64,000 nucleotides of DNA, taken from NCBI GenBank assembly GCA_002238605.1, contig MPMR01000002.1:1-64000 (forward strand). The letters run 5' to 3'. Every line of letters begins with the position of its first letter. The first letter of the stretch is position 1. Below are positions 46,375-56,100 of this stretch, in pieces. Both the position numbers and the translations under genes were made by a program. Below the pieces are notes generated by a model. That model worked only from the letters and a program-made list of their open reading frames with translations, was not told the DNA's origin and did not search any database. The stretch comes from BD2-11 clade cluster bacterium bin43. GTDB lineage: Bacteria; Gemmatimonadota; Gemmatimonadetes; Longimicrobiales; Gaopeijiaceae.

Positions 46375-47631
46375 ATGCCGCATCGAACCATCCGGACCCG
46401 CATGCTGCCGAGCGCAGGAATGGCCGCCCTGGCGGGCGTTGTGGCCTGCGGACAGGATTCCGGAGAGAGCGCTGTCGGCGACGGCGAAGCCCAAGTAGCT
46501 GTAAATGGCGCCGAGGCCGCCACCGCCGTCCACTCCTCGGCCCGCCACGATTTCCGCGTGGTTACGGTCGCCGACGGCCTCGACCACCCCTGGTCCATGG
46601 CGTGGCTGCCGAGCGGCGAGATGCTGATCGTCGAACGCCCGGGCCGCCTGCGCATCGTGCGCGACGGCGTGCTCCAGCCGGAGCCGGTGGCGGGTTGGCC
46701 GACAGTCTACCGGGATGAGGGCCAGGGCGGATTCATGGACATTCTCCCCCACCCCGACTTCGCCGGGAACAACTGGCTCTACCTCAGCTACGGGAAGCCC
46801 AACGAGGACGGGTCGGCAGGCACCACGACGGTGGCGAGGGGGCGCTGGGACGAGGGCCGGGTCACCGACGTCGAGGAGATCTTCGAGTCCAGCGCCTGGC
46901 ACGACAACAACAACCACTTCTCCGGGCGCATGGCCTTCGGCCTCGACGGCTACCTGTACCTGACGGTGGGCGACCGCATGTTCGAGCCCGACATGATGGC
47001 CGACCACCCGGCGCTGGACGTGACCAATCACATGGGCACCATCGTGCGACTGCACGACGACGGCCGGGTGCCGGACGACAACCCCTTCGTGGGGCGTGGC
47101 GACGCGCTACCCGAGATCTGGAGCTACGGGCATCGGAATCTGCAGGGCCTCGCGGTGGATCCGGGCACCGGGGACGTCTGGTCGAACGAGCACGGGCCCC
47201 GGGGCGGCGACGAGCTCAACCTGATCGTGAGCGGCGCGGACTACGGCTGGCCGGTGGTCTCCCATGGCATCAACTACGACGGCACGGTCTACACGACGGA
47301 GACGTCCGGGGACGCGGTGGAGTCTCCGCGCTTCGTGTGGACCCCCTCCATCGGCATCTCCGGCATGATGATCTACCGTGGGGACGCGTTCCCCTGGTGG
47401 AGAGGCAGCGCCTTCGTCGGGGGCATGGTGGGCGAGCAGCTCGCGCGCGTCATCCTGGAGGGCACCGACGCGCTCGGCGTCGAGACCTTGCTGCACGGCG
47501 AGCTGGGCCGCATCCGGGACGTGCGCGAGGGTCCCGACGGGCTCATCTACCTGGCCCTCGAGCACGCGGAGGAGCTTACCGCGGTGGTGCGCCTGGAGCC
47601 GGTGGCGAGCGATGTGATGCCTCCGGGGTAA
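46375..47631 (+). CDS. PQQ-type sugar dehydrogenase lipoprotein
   Basis: The protein has 418 residues from ATG 46375 after a GAGGAGGGG box, with lipoprotein signal ALAGVVACGQ. The soluble glucose/sorbosone dehydrogenase propeller is clear: LDHPWSMAWLPSGEMLIVER, GGFMDILPHPDFAGNNWLYL, HFSGRMAFGLDGYLYLTVGD and WSNEHGPRGGDELNLI. Such enzymes oxidise sugars outside the cytoplasm using PQQ; cofactor use here is by family. Genes for PQQ synthesis are not in the window. Confidence 0.92.
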   Translation: MPHRTIRTRMLPSAGMAALAGVVACGQDSGESAVGDGEAQVAVNGAEAATAVHSSARHDFRVVTVADGLDHPWSMAWLPSGEMLIVERPGRLRIVRDGVLQPEPVAGWPTVYRDEGQGGFMDILPHPDFAGNNWLYLSYGKPNEDGSAGTTTVARGRWDEGRVTDVEEIFESSAWHDNNNHFSGRMAFGLDGYLYLTVGDRMFEPDMMADHPALDVTNHMGTIVRLHDDGRVPDDNPFVGRGDALPEIWSYGHRNLQGLAVDPGTGDVWSNEHGPRGGDELNLIVSGADYGWPVVSHGINYDGTVYTTETSGDAVESPRFVWTPSIGISGMMIYRGDAFPWWRGSAFVGGMVGEQLARVILEGTDALGVETLLHGELGRIRDVREGPDGLIYLALEHAEELTAVVRLEPVASDVMPPG

Positions 47632-47705
47632 CGCTTGCCGGTGCCGGAGACGATGCGGCGCCGGAGCGCACCGTCCTCCTGCGATGACGCCCGCGATTCA
47701 TCTCT

Positions 47706-48821
47706 TCATCCCGGGAAACCGCTCGCCGGCATGTTGGGGATGATGCGGAGCGCATTCGCGTAATACACCTTGCGCAGCACGTCGTCCGGGAGCCCCATGC
47801 CGTAGAGTTTCCAGAAGGCGTGGTAGCCCCGGTAGTAGTCGAAGTACTCGTCCTCGGTCTCGAAGACGCGCCAGTAGTAGGGATACTCGTCGGGCTGGAA
47901 GGAATCCTTGCCGAACAGGATGCGGTCCTGGTACCTGACGAAGAAATCGCGCGCGAAGCGGGGCTGCCTCCCGAGGTCGTAGAGAACCGCGCCGACCTCG
48001 CCGTGGACGTTCGGGAAGCGGTCGAAGAGGTCGCCCAGGCGGGCGAGATCCTGGGTGTGCCATCCCATGTGCGCCAGCACCCAGGTCGTGTTGGGATGCT
48101 TCGCCAGCATGCGGTCGCGCTCGGCCATCAGCTCCTCGAACGAGGGGAAGCGCGCGCGGTCGAAGAAGCGGCGATTGGGGAAGATGGCCAGCTCCAGCCA
48201 ACGTTCGTTCTCGTAGTCGAGGGGCTGGAAGAACTCGGCGGGATCGGCCGTATGGACGAAGACCGGGATCCCGAGGCGGGCGGCGGTCTCCCACACGATG
48301 TCCAGCTCGGGATCGTCGAGTTGCAGCCGGGTGCCGTCGGCCTTGCGGGTGGTGAGCCCGAACTGCTTGCCGATTTCGCCGATCCCCACTGCGCCGGCGC
48401 GCACATCCTCCTCCAGCTGGGCCGCGATTCGTGCGCCCGAGCCCGGCCCGACGTCCCTCAGGTTCAGGGTGGTGAAGAAGACGAAGCGATCCGCGTGGCC
48501 CGCAGCGCGCACGGCCTCGATCTGCCGCGTGAGGCGGCTGCCCGAACTTCCGCGCGCCTGGACGATGACCTGGAGGTTCAGCTCGTCCATCGCGGCTACC
48601 ACCCGCTCGATGGTGGCCGGGTCGTCGAGCGACGGGGGATGGCCGTGGAAGTCCACCGCCGGGAATTTCGCCCGCGGCACGGGGTTCTCCGGGACCACAA
48701 GGGTGGAGCGCGGCTGATACTCGACGATGCTCGGGGGTGGGAGGGTCGGCCGGCGGTCCTGGCAGGCGAGCGACGCCGGAAGGACGGAAAGGGCGGCGGC
48801 GATCAGTGGGATTCGGCGCAT
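47706..48821 (-). CDS. Secreted amidohydrolase-2 family protein
   Basis: The protein has 371 residues from ATG 48821, with lipoprotein-like signal SVLPASLACQ. The amidohydrolase-2 (TIM-barrel) pattern is seen: FHGHP near the start of the domain, GIPVFVHTADPAEFFQPL, VLAHMGWHTQDLARLGDL and the Asp in ILFGKDSFQPDEYPYYWR. The family covers decarboxylases and hydrolases; the substrate is unknown. Its export to the periplasm is unusual for this family but frequent in this phylum. Confidence 0.82.
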   Translation of the reverse strand: MRRIPLIAAALSVLPASLACQDRRPTLPPPSIVEYQPRSTLVVPENPVPRAKFPAVDFHGHPPSLDDPATIERVVAAMDELNLQVIVQARGSSGSRLTRQIEAVRAAGHADRFVFFTTLNLRDVGPGSGARIAAQLEEDVRAGAVGIGEIGKQFGLTTRKADGTRLQLDDPELDIVWETAARLGIPVFVHTADPAEFFQPLDYENERWLELAIFPNRRFFDRARFPSFEELMAERDRMLAKHPNTTWVLAHMGWHTQDLARLGDLFDRFPNVHGEVGAVLYDLGRQPRFARDFFVRYQDRILFGKDSFQPDEYPYYWRVFETEDEYFDYYRGYHAFWKLYGMGLPDDVLRKVYYANALRIIPNMPASGFPG

Positions 48822-49154
48822 CGTGGGCGCTCCGGGGTTCCAGGGCTCATTCCCCGGGGGGCGCAGGAGCGAGCCCGGACACGGCGCACCGGCCGCCGGC
48901 CACGGCATCTCGCTGGCCCGGGGAGAGGGTCTACTAAACTCGGGGAGTTGGCGGCGCCAGCCAATGCCCGCCATCGGCTCGAACAGTGGCAGACAGCAAG
49001 GACCGAAGGAATCGCGTCCTTGATTGTCCGAGGGGGAAGGAGAATGATGTAGCTCCGCGTCTTGCGAATTGTGCAAGCGACGTCTGCAAGCGGTTGAGCG
49101 CGTCGGTCGGGCGAAGGGCCGGCCCGGTCCCGCCACCGGCGGCCGGCCGCATCC
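48822..49154. other. Divergent intergenic region
   Basis: This is the spacer between the amidohydrolase and YVTN-propeller genes. It includes an AT-richer patch near 49000-49080 that could hold promoters, but I cannot identify clear boxes, operators or RNAs. Confidence 0.35.
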
Positions 49155-49169
49155 ATGGGGAGGCCGGTC

Positions 49170-50222
49170 ATGTCCTGCGATTTGCTCCATCGACTTGGCT
49201 GGGTGCCGGTCGCGCTGGTCTCACTCGGCTGGTTCGCGTCGGCCGGGGCGCAGGAACACACGATCATCGCGCTCAGCCACACCGACTTTACGGCCTATGA
49301 GCTCGACCCCGCGACGGGCCGGATCGTCAACCGCTTCACCGCCGAGAACCAACCCCATGAAGCGGTGGTTTCGCCCGACGGCGGCACGATCTTCGTGACG
49401 GTCCCGCGGGACCCGCCGTACGTCACGATCCTGGACGCGGCCGGGTTCGAGGAGATCGGGAGAATCGAGTCGGAGCATTTTCACCGTCCCCCGGAGGAGG
49501 GAGAGCCCGGCACCGAGCCGAACACGTCCGCGCTCCCGCATGGCATCGCCCTGAACCGTGACGGCACCAAGCTCTACATCGGCGTCGAGGGGGCCGAGGT
49601 GCCGGGGATGGTTGTGTATGACGTCGGGCGCGGCGCAGTAAGCAGGAAGATCGACCTCCTCCTCGAGGGGGGACACTACCTGGCGCTCGACCCGGGCACC
49701 GACAAGCTGTACTACCCGCACCGCGACGACGACCGGGTCGTGGTGATCGACACCCGCACGGACGAGATCGTGAAGATCATCGAGGTGCCGGGGGGCCCGG
49801 TGGGCGTGGCCTTCACGCCCGGCGGCGAGGCGTGGGTGCATTCCGACTACGACGGCACCGTCACGGCGATCGACACCTCGACGGACGAGGTGGTCGCGAG
49901 GTTGGACACCGGCGGCCAGGGCGCCGGCCGGATCGCGGTATCGCCCGACGGCAGGTTCGCGGCTTCCACGCGGAACGAGACCGGCAACGTGGTGCTGATC
50001 GACATCGAGAAACGCGAGGTTGCCGGGCAGGTTGCGCTCGGCCCCGGGCCCGGATTCCCGCTCTTCGCGCCCGACAGCCGCACGCTCTACGTGATGGTCC
50101 GCGGGGAGGGCGAGGTTGCGGTGGTCGAGCTGGACGGGGACGGCGACGGCCATCTCGCCGCACGGCATCCCGCGGGAGAGACCCCTTTCGGCGGGACGCT
50201 GCGTTACCTGGGCGGGCGCTAG
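49170..50222 (+). CDS. Secreted YVTN-family beta-propeller protein
   Basis: The protein has 350 residues from ATG 49170, chosen because GGGGAGG lies 6 bases upstream (an in-frame ATG at 49155 is part of that box). Signal peptide ends LVSLGWFASAGAQ. The YVTN repeats run through the protein: HEAVVSPDGGTIFVTVPRD, GIALNRDGTKLYIGVEGAEV, YLALDPGTDKLYYPHRDDDR, VGVAFTPGGEAWVHSDYDG, RIAVSPDGRFAASTRNETGN. It is probably a seven-bladed propeller; function unknown. Confidence 0.85.
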   Translation: MSCDLLHRLGWVPVALVSLGWFASAGAQEHTIIALSHTDFTAYELDPATGRIVNRFTAENQPHEAVVSPDGGTIFVTVPRDPPYVTILDAAGFEEIGRIESEHFHRPPEEGEPGTEPNTSALPHGIALNRDGTKLYIGVEGAEVPGMVVYDVGRGAVSRKIDLLLEGGHYLALDPGTDKLYYPHRDDDRVVVIDTRTDEIVKIIEVPGGPVGVAFTPGGEAWVHSDYDGTVTAIDTSTDEVVARLDTGGQGAGRIAVSPDGRFAASTRNETGNVVLIDIEKREVAGQVALGPGPGFPLFAPDSRTLYVMVRGEGEVAVVELDGDGDGHLAARHPAGETPFGGTLRYLGGR

Positions 50223-50412
50223 CCGGGAACCCACCGCGGCGGGCCGGGCCATCGTCCGGGGCGCGCCGAGTCGGCGGAGTTGGCCCGGTGCGGGAGACCC
50301 GTGCCATGTTGCGGGTGACCCGGCGTCGCCATGTTGGGGGTCACCTCGCTTCCCGGGTTTCCCGGACGCCGGGACCGCCCGGTCCAGGTCCACCGCAGCG
50401 CAGGAGATCGTC

Positions 50413-51495
50413 ATGACCAGATCGTCGTTGGCACGGAGCGCGTTCGCCTCGTTGTTGTCTCCCCTGCTGCTCGCGGTTGCGTCGTCCGGCTCGGCCCAGG
50501 AGCCGGTGACCTGGGGTGCGGACCTGGTGTTCAACACCTTCTCGATCGTCGGCATCGACCCGGAGACCGGCGAGTCCGGGGTGGCGGTGACCACGCGCGT
50601 GGCGTGCGTCGGCAACGCGGTGCCGTGGGTGCGGCCGGGGGTAGGCGCCGTGGCGACCCAGGGTGGCACCCGGCTCGAGTACGGCCATGACCTCCTCGAT
50701 CTGCTGGAGCAGGGCGTGGCGCCGCGGGAGGCGATGGATCGCGTGGTGGCGGCGGATGAAGGCCGGGAGCGCAGGCAGGTCGGCGTGATCGACATGCAGG
50801 GCCGGTCGGCCCAGTGGACCGGCTCCGGCCAGTACGGGGCCGAGGACCGGGGCGACTGGGTCTTTGAACGCACGGGCCTCAACTACGCCGTGCAGGGCAA
50901 CTCGCTGGTAAGCACGGCCGTGGTGGACTCGGTCGCGGTCGCGTTCGAGAGGACGGAGGGGTCGGGACGCCATCTCGCGGACCGGCTGATCGAGGCCCTG
51001 TACGCCGGCCAGGTGCTGGGCGGGGACGGGCGCCACGGCCGCACGCAGTCGGCCGCGGTGCTGGTCGCGGATCCCCGGCCGGGCATGTCGCGCCGTCAGG
51101 ACGGGGTCACAACCGACATCAACGTGTGCGAGCATCCGGAACCGATAAGGGAGGTGCGGCGCATCTACGACACCATCTCCGAGACACTCGGTTTCCGTAA
51201 CCTCCAGCACTTCTCGGGGCGCGACATCCTCCAGCTCAAGGTGATGCTGCACGCGCTGGGGTACTACAGGCCGGAATCGTCGCCTCCCTCCATGGAAACG
51301 ACGGACGCGCTCCTCTACGACCGCGAGACGGCGGAGGCCGTGGACGCCTTCCGCGCGGCTCAGGCCTGGCAGACCTCCGTGCCCGGCTGGGTGGACGCGA
51401 ACACCATCGCTCGGCTGTGGGCGCGGCTTGAGGAGGCCGGCGTCGCCGGAGAGGTGCGCCAGCGGATGCGGGAGATGGTGCGGGTCAGGCGGTAG
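50413..51495 (+). CDS. Secreted DUF1028 protein with C-terminal peptidoglycan-binding-like domain
   Basis: The protein has 360 residues with a signal peptide (LLSPLLLAVASSGSAQ). The DUF1028 Ntn-like domain is recognised by TFSIVGIDPETGESGVAVTT, AVPWVRPGVGAVATQGGT, then GNSLVSTAVVDSVAVAFE and QSAAVLVADP. The C-terminal 100 residues (FSGRDILQLKVMLHALGYYR to VPGWVDANTIARLWARLEE) resemble a PG_binding_1 repeat. The hydrolytic activity of DUF1028 is suspected, not proven. Confidence 0.85.
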   Translation: MTRSSLARSAFASLLSPLLLAVASSGSAQEPVTWGADLVFNTFSIVGIDPETGESGVAVTTRVACVGNAVPWVRPGVGAVATQGGTRLEYGHDLLDLLEQGVAPREAMDRVVAADEGRERRQVGVIDMQGRSAQWTGSGQYGAEDRGDWVFERTGLNYAVQGNSLVSTAVVDSVAVAFERTEGSGRHLADRLIEALYAGQVLGGDGRHGRTQSAAVLVADPRPGMSRRQDGVTTDINVCEHPEPIREVRRIYDTISETLGFRNLQHFSGRDILQLKVMLHALGYYRPESSPPSMETTDALLYDRETAEAVDAFRAAQAWQTSVPGWVDANTIARLWARLEEAGVAGEVRQRMREMVRVRR

Positions 51496-51617
51496 GAGCA
51501 GGCCCGGGGCGAAGCCGTCCAGCCTTACGGCCGGGCATCGACAAACCGACACGCCGGCTCTTCACGCGGAGAACGTCGGGCTGCGCCGGTGAGGAGCGCG
51601 GGGACGCGGCAGTCCGG

Positions 51618-53282
51618 TCAGCGCTGCTCGCGGCGCAGCACCTCGCCCGGCCGCGCTCCCGTCACCGCCCCACCCTCGTAGACCACCGTTCCCCCGACCC
51701 ACACGCGCTCGATCCCGGAGGACGTGAGGTGGGGTTCCGCAGTCGTCGCCCGGTCGATGACGGTCGCCGGGTCGAACAGCACCAGGTCGGCCGCCGCGCC
51801 CGCTTCCAGCGTGCCCCGGCCGGAGAACCCCATGTGGGCCGCGGCCAGTCCGGTCATCTTGTGAACGGCCTCCTCGAGGGTGAGGCGCCTTTCCTCGCGC
51901 ACATAGCGCCCCAGCACCCTCGGATAGGTGCCGAAGCCGCGCGGATGGGCGCCGCGCAGTCCGCCGTCGGAGGCGACGTTCGCGTGCGGCCAGGCCATCA
52001 GCGCGGCGATGTCGTCGACGGTCATGCTGGTCGCCACGATGCTTTCGCCCCCGTCCCTGCCCTCCGCGCGCGCGGCCTGCGACTCGGCAATCAGATCGAG
52101 GTAGGTAGTCACGGGATCCGTGCCGCGCTCCTCGGCGATCCGGGCCAGCGTCCTGCCTTCCAGTTCGGGGTCGGCCCCGAAGCGCCCGATCAGCATTCCT
52201 TCCGGAGCAACCAGCTCCTCCAGGGCGAAACGCGCGGCTTCCCGATCGGTGAAGTCGCGCTCCGGGAAGAGGACGGTCATGGTGGACTGCCAGTACTCGT
52301 AGGGGTAGACGTCCGCCGTGATTTCGAGGCCCCCGGCGCGCGCCGCATCGAGCCGCGCGAGGATCTCCGCCGCCTGCCCCCAGAGACCGCGGGCGGCCAG
52401 CTTGAAGTGCGAGATCTGGACGGGAAGGCGGGCGCGCTCGGCGATCCGGATGGTCTCCTCGACGGCTTCCCGCAAGCCGCGGTCCTCGCTCCGCATGTGC
52501 GAGATGTAGCGCCCGCCTCTCGCCGCCGCGGTCCCGGCGAGCGCAACCACCTCTTCGGTCGTGGAATAGATCCCGGGGTCGTACTCGAGTCCGGTCGAGA
52601 GCCCCAGTACGCCGCTCGCGAGTTCGGTGTCGAGCAGCGCCTGCATGGACGCGATCTCGTCGGGAGTCGCCTCGCGACGGAAGTCGTCGCCCATGACCTG
52701 CCGGCGTAGTGTCCCGTGTCCGGCGTAGGAGGCCACGTTCACGGCTGCCGGGGCCGCCTCCAGTGCGGCGAAGAAGTCGGCGATCGGGAACGGCGATCCC
52801 CCGTCCTGCCCGACGACGATGGTCGTGATCCCCTGACTCACGGCGGCCAGCGCGGTGGACTCGTCGAGGAGGCCCCCGTCGTGGTGGCTGTGTGTGTCGA
52901 CGAACCCCGGCGCCAGCACCAGCCCCGAGCCGTCGTAGGCGCGTTCGCCGTCGCGGGGCGCGATGCCCGCCCCATCCATCCCCTCGGCCACCACCTCGGC
53001 GATCGTCCCGCCGACGACCCGCGCGGATCCGGTGAATCCGGCGCGGCCGGTGCCGTCGACGATGGTGGCGCCGTGGATCACGAAGGCGTCCTCGGCGTCC
53101 GGGACGGGCGCCCGATCATCGCTGCCGCAGGCGGTCAGCAGGAGAGCCAGGGCGGGAAGGACGCGCCTCGGCGGTCGGGAAACGCACAGCCGGAGCGCGC
53201 GGTTCGGGGACAGGGAGCGACCATGGGTCGGGGTGGGTAACCGGCGGTCCGCGCGGCCATCATCCTTTTCCTGGCAAATCAT
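51618..53282 (-). CDS. N-acyl-D-amino-acid deacylase family lipoprotein
   Basis: The protein has 554 residues from ATG 53282, with a Arg-rich N-region and lipobox ALLLTACGS. The D-aminoacylase-type amidohydrolase has metal motif VDTHSHHDGG, the GLSTGLEYDPGIYSTTEEV segment, HMRSEDRG, ISHFKLAARGLWG and the family C-terminal SDGGLRGAHPRGFGTYPRVL. It removes acyl groups from N-acyl-D-amino acids. Lipid anchoring suggests work on exogenous or cell-wall-derived D-amino-acid derivatives. The M20 peptidase gene is divergent to it. Confidence 0.9.
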   Translation of the reverse strand: MICQEKDDGRADRRLPTPTHGRSLSPNRALRLCVSRPPRRVLPALALLLTACGSDDRAPVPDAEDAFVIHGATIVDGTGRAGFTGSARVVGGTIAEVVAEGMDGAGIAPRDGERAYDGSGLVLAPGFVDTHSHHDGGLLDESTALAAVSQGITTIVVGQDGGSPFPIADFFAALEAAPAAVNVASYAGHGTLRRQVMGDDFRREATPDEIASMQALLDTELASGVLGLSTGLEYDPGIYSTTEEVVALAGTAAARGGRYISHMRSEDRGLREAVEETIRIAERARLPVQISHFKLAARGLWGQAAEILARLDAARAGGLEITADVYPYEYWQSTMTVLFPERDFTDREAARFALEELVAPEGMLIGRFGADPELEGRTLARIAEERGTDPVTTYLDLIAESQAARAEGRDGGESIVATSMTVDDIAALMAWPHANVASDGGLRGAHPRGFGTYPRVLGRYVREERRLTLEEAVHKMTGLAAAHMGFSGRGTLEAGAAADLVLFDPATVIDRATTAEPHLTSSGIERVWVGGTVVYEGGAVTGARPGEVLRREQR

Positions 53283-53499
53283 CGAGCGTCCATCCCCCTT
53301 CTTTCCGCGTCGGCACCCGCACGTCCGCGTCCGCCAGCGGTTTTGGCCCGCTGGATCCCGCCCCCCGAATCGCCTCCTGACCGCAGCGTCAAACATACCA
53401 TCGAGGCGGCGAGCCGGATACGTAGAGCTGCCGTGGGTTCGGCGGGGTTATATTGGAAGTTTGGCGAGAAACCGGAAGTGCGAAACCGGAAGCGCGGCG

Positions 53500-54708
53500 A
53501 TGCCGAGTGGGCGAAGAATGAACGAATCCTGGGAGAAGGGCGCGGGTGCGGGCGTCCTCGACTTTCTGCATGCTCGCCGTGACCGGATGCGCGATTTGCT
53601 GGAGCGGCTGGTCGAACTCGAGTCGCCCTCCATGATTGCCGCCTCCCAGCGCCCCGTGCAGGCACTTCTGCGCGAGGCGATGCGCGACATCGGGTACCGC
53701 TCCCGGGTCCTCGCGGGGCGTACGACCGGGGGGACCCTGTATGCCTCTCCACGCGAGCGCCGACATCCGGCCCGCTACCAACTCATCCTCGGGCACACGG
53801 ACACCATCTGGCCGGTGGGCACCCTCGAGGAGATGCCCATGCGGATGGACCGGGGGCGCCTGTATGGACCCGGCACCTTCGACATGAAGGCGGGCCTGGT
53901 TCAGGGCGTCTTCGCCGTGGAGGCCCTCATGCACTGCATCGGGGAACCCGAGGTCACCCCGGTCTTCGTCTACAACTCCGACGAGGAAATCGGCAGCCCG
54001 GACTCGCGGGAGCATATCGTGCGGCTGGCGATGCGCGCGGACCGGGCGCTGGTGCTGGAGCCGTCGCTGGGCCAGGACGGAAAGCTGAAGACGACGCGCA
54101 AGGGGGGCGGAGATTTCACCGTCCACGTCACGGGTGTGGCGGCACATGCCGGGCTCGAACCCGAGAAGGGCGTGAGTGCGATTCTTGAGCTCGCGCACGT
54201 GACCCGGAAGCTGCACGCCCTCAACGACCCCGTCCGGGGTGTGAACGTCAACGTGGGGACCGTCGAGGGAGGGATTCGTCCGAACGTGATCGCGCCCGAA
54301 GCGAGCGCCGAGGTGGACGTTCGCGTGCCGACCCTCGCCGACGCTCGCCGGGTCGAACGAGCCATTCGCGCCATCGACGCCACGGTCCCCGGCGCTTCAG
54401 TGGAGATCCGGGGCGAGATGGACCGTCCTCCCATGGAGCAGACCCCGGGCAACCGCCGGCTATGGGAACTGGCGCGGGAGGCCGGGGCGCAACTGGGGCT
54501 GGAGATGGAGGAGGCGGCTTCCGGCGGAGGATCGGACGGCAACACAACGAGCCTGCATACGCCTACGCTCGATGGGCTGGGCGCGGTGGGAGCGGGGGCG
54601 CACGCCAGCCACGAGCACGTGGTGCTGGAGCGCATGCCGGAACGGGCCGCACTGGTCGCGCTGCTGCTTGCGGCGCCGTCGATGCAGCCCTACGGGGCCG
54701 AGGCCTGA
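53500..54708 (+). CDS. M20-family metallopeptidase (CPG2/ArgE-like)
   Basis: The protein has 402 residues (start at ATG 53500; ATG 53518 is an alternative). Two-zinc M20 site: LILGHTDTIWPVGTLEE, YGPGTFDMKAGLVQ, and the catalytic/ligand pair VYNSDEEIGSPDS. The dimerisation domain GVAAHAGLEPEKGVSAILEL follows, and a late ligand in GAGAHASHEHV. It resembles glutamate carboxypeptidase. No signal peptide, so cytoplasmic. The last 19 bp overlap the convergent small membrane-protein gene. Confidence 0.92.
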   Translation: MPSGRRMNESWEKGAGAGVLDFLHARRDRMRDLLERLVELESPSMIAASQRPVQALLREAMRDIGYRSRVLAGRTTGGTLYASPRERRHPARYQLILGHTDTIWPVGTLEEMPMRMDRGRLYGPGTFDMKAGLVQGVFAVEALMHCIGEPEVTPVFVYNSDEEIGSPDSREHIVRLAMRADRALVLEPSLGQDGKLKTTRKGGGDFTVHVTGVAAHAGLEPEKGVSAILELAHVTRKLHALNDPVRGVNVNVGTVEGGIRPNVIAPEASAEVDVRVPTLADARRVERAIRAIDATVPGASVEIRGEMDRPPMEQTPGNRRLWELAREAGAQLGLEMEEAASGGGSDGNTTSLHTPTLDGLGAVGAGAHASHEHVVLERMPERAALVALLLAAPSMQPYGAEA

Positions 54709-54920
54709 GAACCCTCCCCGTCCTCGCCCTGGCGACGGATGCGCAGGTGGCGCAGCGCCAGTCCCGCCAGCAGGGCGGCCAGCGCGATCCAGATCATCCA
54801 GGCGATGTCGAGGAGCATCCCCGTCAGTCCCAGTCCCGCTCCCACGCACAACAGCGCGACGCGCAGGCGCAGATAACGGTCCTCGCGGGGTCGTGAGCGG
54901 CTTGCGAAGATGAACAGCAC
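54690..54920 (-). CDS. Small two-helix membrane protein
   Basis: The protein has 76 residues starting with GTG at 54920, 2 bp after the enoyl-CoA hydratase stop. Two hydrophobic helices (LRVALLCVGAGLGLTGMLL and IAWMIWIALAALLAGLALRH) lie between basic ends. Tight spacing supports it as the last gene of the operon. No family recognised. It overlaps the end of the convergent M20 gene. Confidence 0.55.
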   Translation of the reverse strand: MLFIFASRSRPREDRYLRLRVALLCVGAGLGLTGMLLDIAWMIWIALAALLAGLALRHLRIRRQGEDGEGSQASAP

Positions 54921-54922
54921 CG

Positions 54923-55699
54923 TCAGTCCCGTTGCCTGCGCTCGAGGAACCGCCGCACACCCTCTCGACAGGTGTGGGTGAGTCGGGCGGCGACGTTGAT
55001 CTGGGCGGCCCGGGCCATGCCGTCTCTGAAACCAAGATTGTCGAGATCGTACAGCAGCGTCTTGGAAAGGGCGACGGAGGAGGGAGCACGGCGGGCCAAC
55101 TCCCTGGCATATGCGGTGACCGACGCCTCGAAGTCGTTCGCCGAGACCACGCGGGTCGCGAGGCCCCAGGCGACGGCGTCGGCTGCGGAGAAGCGTTCGC
55201 CGAGGGTGGCCAGCTCGAAGGCGCGCGCTTCCGAGACCTTGCGACGGAGAACAGTCATCACCAAGGCGGGAACGAAGCCCAGATGCACCTCGGGGTAGCC
55301 CAGTTCCGCATCCTCGCGCACCAGGACCACATCGCAGCCGGTTGCCAGGCCACAGCCACCGCCGAGTGCCCTGCCGTGAACCGCCGCCACCACCGGCTTC
55401 GTCAACTGTCGCATCTGGACAAAGAGATCGCCCATGCGAAGCGCATCGGCATGGCTCTTCTCGGGCCCCATGCTGGTGATCCGCTCCATCTCGGCGAGGT
55501 CGGCGCCGGCACAGAAATCGGGTCCGGCTCCCCGCAGGAGCACGACGCGCACGGCGGAGTCATGGCGCGCCTCGGCGAGTGCGGAATGCAACGCCTCGAC
55601 CATGCGCGAATCGAGGGCGTTGCGCTTGTGCGGGCGGTTGAGCGTCAGCGTCAACACCCGCTCCTCAACCTGATGGAGAATTCGCTCCTGCGCGCTCAT
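54923..55699 (-). CDS. Enoyl-CoA hydratase-like protein (AtuE/LiuC type)
   Basis: The protein has 258 residues. The crotonase fold has FCAGADLAEMERI (oxyanion hole), LGGGCGLATGCDVVLVRE and GYPEVHLGFVPALVMTVLRR. The first catalytic glutamate position is Gly (GGGCG), whereas the second Glu is kept (YPE), as in hydratases acting on glutaconyl-type CoA esters. With the AtuA-like and carboxylase genes beside it, a branched-chain/isoprenoid-acid pathway is suggested. The start overlaps the upstream stop by 4 bp. Confidence 0.85.
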   Translation of the reverse strand: MSAQERILHQVEERVLTLTLNRPHKRNALDSRMVEALHSALAEARHDSAVRVVLLRGAGPDFCAGADLAEMERITSMGPEKSHADALRMGDLFVQMRQLTKPVVAAVHGRALGGGCGLATGCDVVLVREDAELGYPEVHLGFVPALVMTVLRRKVSEARAFELATLGERFSAADAVAWGLATRVVSANDFEASVTAYARELARRAPSSVALSKTLLYDLDNLGFRDGMARAAQINVAARLTHTCREGVRRFLERRQRD

Positions 55700-56100
55700 C
55701 GGTTCGCCTCGTCCGGGTTGATCACGTCGTGGTCCAGATGCGGGGGCACTCTCCCCCGTCCGCGCACGTGCATGGCGATCTCGTCGGATACCTCCATGTC
55801 CATGCGCAGCAGCGCGGTCGAAAACACCTTGCCCTGGGCGTCCATCATCAGCGAAACAGTCCCTCCGCCTCCGAGAGCCCGGGGCAGCACGAAGTTGAGG
55901 GCATGCAGGTTGGGCAGCTCGTAGCGGGTCACCTTCCCCTTCACCATGTCGCCGAAGTGGTCCTGTACGCGCCCGGCGGTCAGCGCCTCGGCGAGCACCG
56001 GGTAGTGCTCGGGTTCGCAGGCGATCACGCCGATGTTTACCACGTCACCCTTGTCTCCCGAGCGCGCGTGCGCGAGTTCGACGAGTTTTACGGCCGCCAT
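55696..56100 (-). CDS. AtuA-related small protein (AtuA C-terminal domain)
   Basis: The protein has 134 residues: LVELAHARSGDKGDVVNIGV, then VLAEALTAGRVQDHFGDMVK, then LNFVLPRALGGGGTVSL, SLMMDAQGKVFSTALLRMD. It matches the small domain that is fused to the C-terminus of some AtuA/DUF1446 proteins and separate in others. It probably forms a complex with the upstream AtuA-like protein, with which it shares the operon, although 215 bp with tandem repeats separate them. Confidence 0.82.
   Translation of the reverse strand: MAAVKLVELAHARSGDKGDVVNIGVIACEPEHYPVLAEALTAGRVQDHFGDMVKGKVTRYELPNLHALNFVLPRALGGGGTVSLMMDAQGKVFSTALLRMDMEVSDEIAMHVRGRGRVPPHLDHDVINPDEANR

Noticed and set aside
44631-46655. Long minus-strand frame overlapping recQ
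   Set aside because: recQ is encoded in another frame of the same strand with all helicase motifs; the longer frame is a shadow.
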